From Pseudanabaena yagii GIHE-NHR1 (GTDB taxonomy: Bacteria > Cyanobacteriota > Cyanobacteriia > Pseudanabaenales > Pseudanabaenaceae): a stretch of 64,000 bases of DNA. The notes beneath the pieces were generated by a model. It was not told the origin of the DNA, did not search any database, and saw only the letters and a list, made by a program, of their open reading frames with translations. The stretch covers positions 2,662,001-2,726,000 of the forward strand of contig NZ_JAAVJL010000001.1 in the NCBI RefSeq assembly GCF_012863495.1. The letters are read 5' to 3'. The translations under genes and the position numbers were made by a program. Shown here in pieces: positions 63,322 through 64,000 of this stretch; positions within the stretch are counted from its first letter, which is position 1; each line of letters starts with the position of its first letter.

Positions 63322-64000
63322 ATGGATACAACACTGACCACGTTAAGAGATAAGTTATTTTCAGGTAAAGAGTCGAGTCAATTACCTGCGATCGCTGAAT
63401 TAGCAAATTCTGGAGAAGATGGTTTGCTAATACTAGATGAGTTTATTCAATCCCGTAAAGCGGCTAATACTGAGGTGACATGGATCGATGGCAAAATCCA
63501 TCAAACCCTCTTGAAAAGTGATTTGCCCAAAGCGATCGAATTAGCGCAAACTCATTATCCTCAAGGTGTGGTAGCTCTACATTCAGAAAAAGGGATTGAT
63601 TATCAACCAATTCAAAATTTATTAGCGCAGCAGGACTTTGAAGAAGCTGATCGCTTAACTAGCAAGAAACTATGTGAGGCAGCAGGTGAAGCAGCCTTAG
63701 AACGCGGTTGGCTATATTTTACTGAGGCTCAATTAATTCCTATTAGTGACTTGCGGACAATTAATCAACTTTGGCTAGTATATTCCGAAGGTAAGTTTGG
63801 CTTTTCAGTCCAGCGCAAGATCTGGCTAGGGCTTGGTAAGGGATGGGAAAAGTTTTGGTTGAAAATTGGCTGGAAAAAAGATGGCTCCTTTACCCGCTAT
63901 CCCAATGAGTTTATTTGGAGTCTTGATGCCCCAAGAGGACATTTGCCGCTTTCTAATCAATTGCGCGGCAATAAAACGATGCAGGCAATTTTTTCGCATC
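63322..64000 (+). CDS. gun4: GUN4, Mg-chelatase activator (3' end outside window)
   Basis: The frame is open from the ATG at 63322 to the window end (226 codons). An N-terminal helical repeat ('LPAIAELANSGEDGLLILDE', about 20-40) is followed by the GUN4 core: 'GIDYQPIQNLLAQQDFEEAD', 'EAAGEAALERGWLYFTEAQL', 'LRTINQLWLVYSEGKFGFSV' and 'RYPNEFIWSLDAPRGHLPLS'. GUN4 binds protoporphyrin IX and Mg-protoporphyrin and activates Mg-chelatase at the branch to chlorophyll. Its known length (about 230) means only the last few residues are missing. No good ribosome site is seen upstream. Confidence 0.93.
   Translation, partial: MDTTLTTLRDKLFSGKESSQLPAIAELANSGEDGLLILDEFIQSRKAANTEVTWIDGKIHQTLLKSDLPKAIELAQTHYPQGVVALHSEKGIDYQPIQNLLAQQDFEEADRLTSKKLCEAAGEAALERGWLYFTEAQLIPISDLRTINQLWLVYSEGKFGFSVQRKIWLGLGKGWEKFWLKIGWKKDGSFTRYPNEFIWSLDAPRGHLPLSNQLRGNKTMQAIFSH

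Noticed and set aside
1-64000. GCGATCGC octamers as a restriction or regulatory system
   Set aside because: They are the well-known HIP1 sequence, abundant in cyanobacterial genomes; used only as a marker of resident DNA.

Overview
The window is chromosomal DNA from a cyanobacterium. It carries psbM (photosystem II), chlP and gun4 (chlorophyll synthesis), a cyanobacterial-type S1 protein, a thylakoid-type FtsH, a phosphoketolase, and very frequent GCGATCGC (HIP1) octamers. The large number of intergenic palindromes and short MITE-like repeats fits a filamentous genus such as Pseudanabaena, but the genus is an inference.

Layout. 1-1003 is the 3' part of an ISAs1-type transposase. 1155-13471 holds mostly single housekeeping or signalling genes: lipB, an SCP2-like protein, ccdA (bracketed by two copies of one MITE), a 2H phosphoesterase followed within 4 bp of a giant CheB-CheR-PAS-histidine kinase, a DUF7003-like protein, csaB, a membrane protein, two FHA proteins, and prfB with an intact +1 frameshift site. 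13525-19580 is a DUF4168 protein and the type IV pilus operon pilM-pilN-pilO-pilQ. 19862-32379 contains tRNA-Thr(GGU), TPR and coiled-coil proteins, chlP, psbM (39 codons), an S1-domain protein, ftsH, pheA, an alpha/beta-hydrolase lacking its nucleophile, lepA, and an 870-bp gap filled with hairpins. infB follows.

35864-39942 is a small accessory islet: a clan AA protease with a translationally coupled partner, an OLD-like ATPase/TOPRIM nuclease, a 3' fragment of a second lipB, an HNH nuclease with an overlapping partner, and an antitoxin with a broken VapC-like toxin. I see no HIP1 octamer from about 35110 to 38995. 40238-46619 is housekeeping again (xfp phosphoketolase, a histidine phosphatase, purL) plus a Uma2 protein.

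46639-56695 (minus strand) is a complete pil-type chemosensory cluster: PatA-like pilG, two pilH, CheW/pilI, MCP/pilJ, CheA/pilL, then a PD-(D/E)XK protein and a second CheW-like protein. Together with pilMNOQ it should control twitching motility or phototaxis. 57116-64000 holds an unusual EVE-TPR-hexapeptide-DUF3883-like fusion, aroH, a MITE with a sevenfold expanded arm, a PH-like membrane protein, a GAF protein, a coiled-coil protein, a protein made of six ~20-residue 'GxRPI' repeats, and gun4, which runs off the end.

The most unusual features are: palindromes whose stems differ completely between copies while their hairpin tip and, in some, outer arms are shared; the 7 x 20 bp arm expansion inside one MITE; the EVE-TPR-DUF3883-like fusion; the GxRPI repeat protein; and the lipB scar beside the HNH gene.
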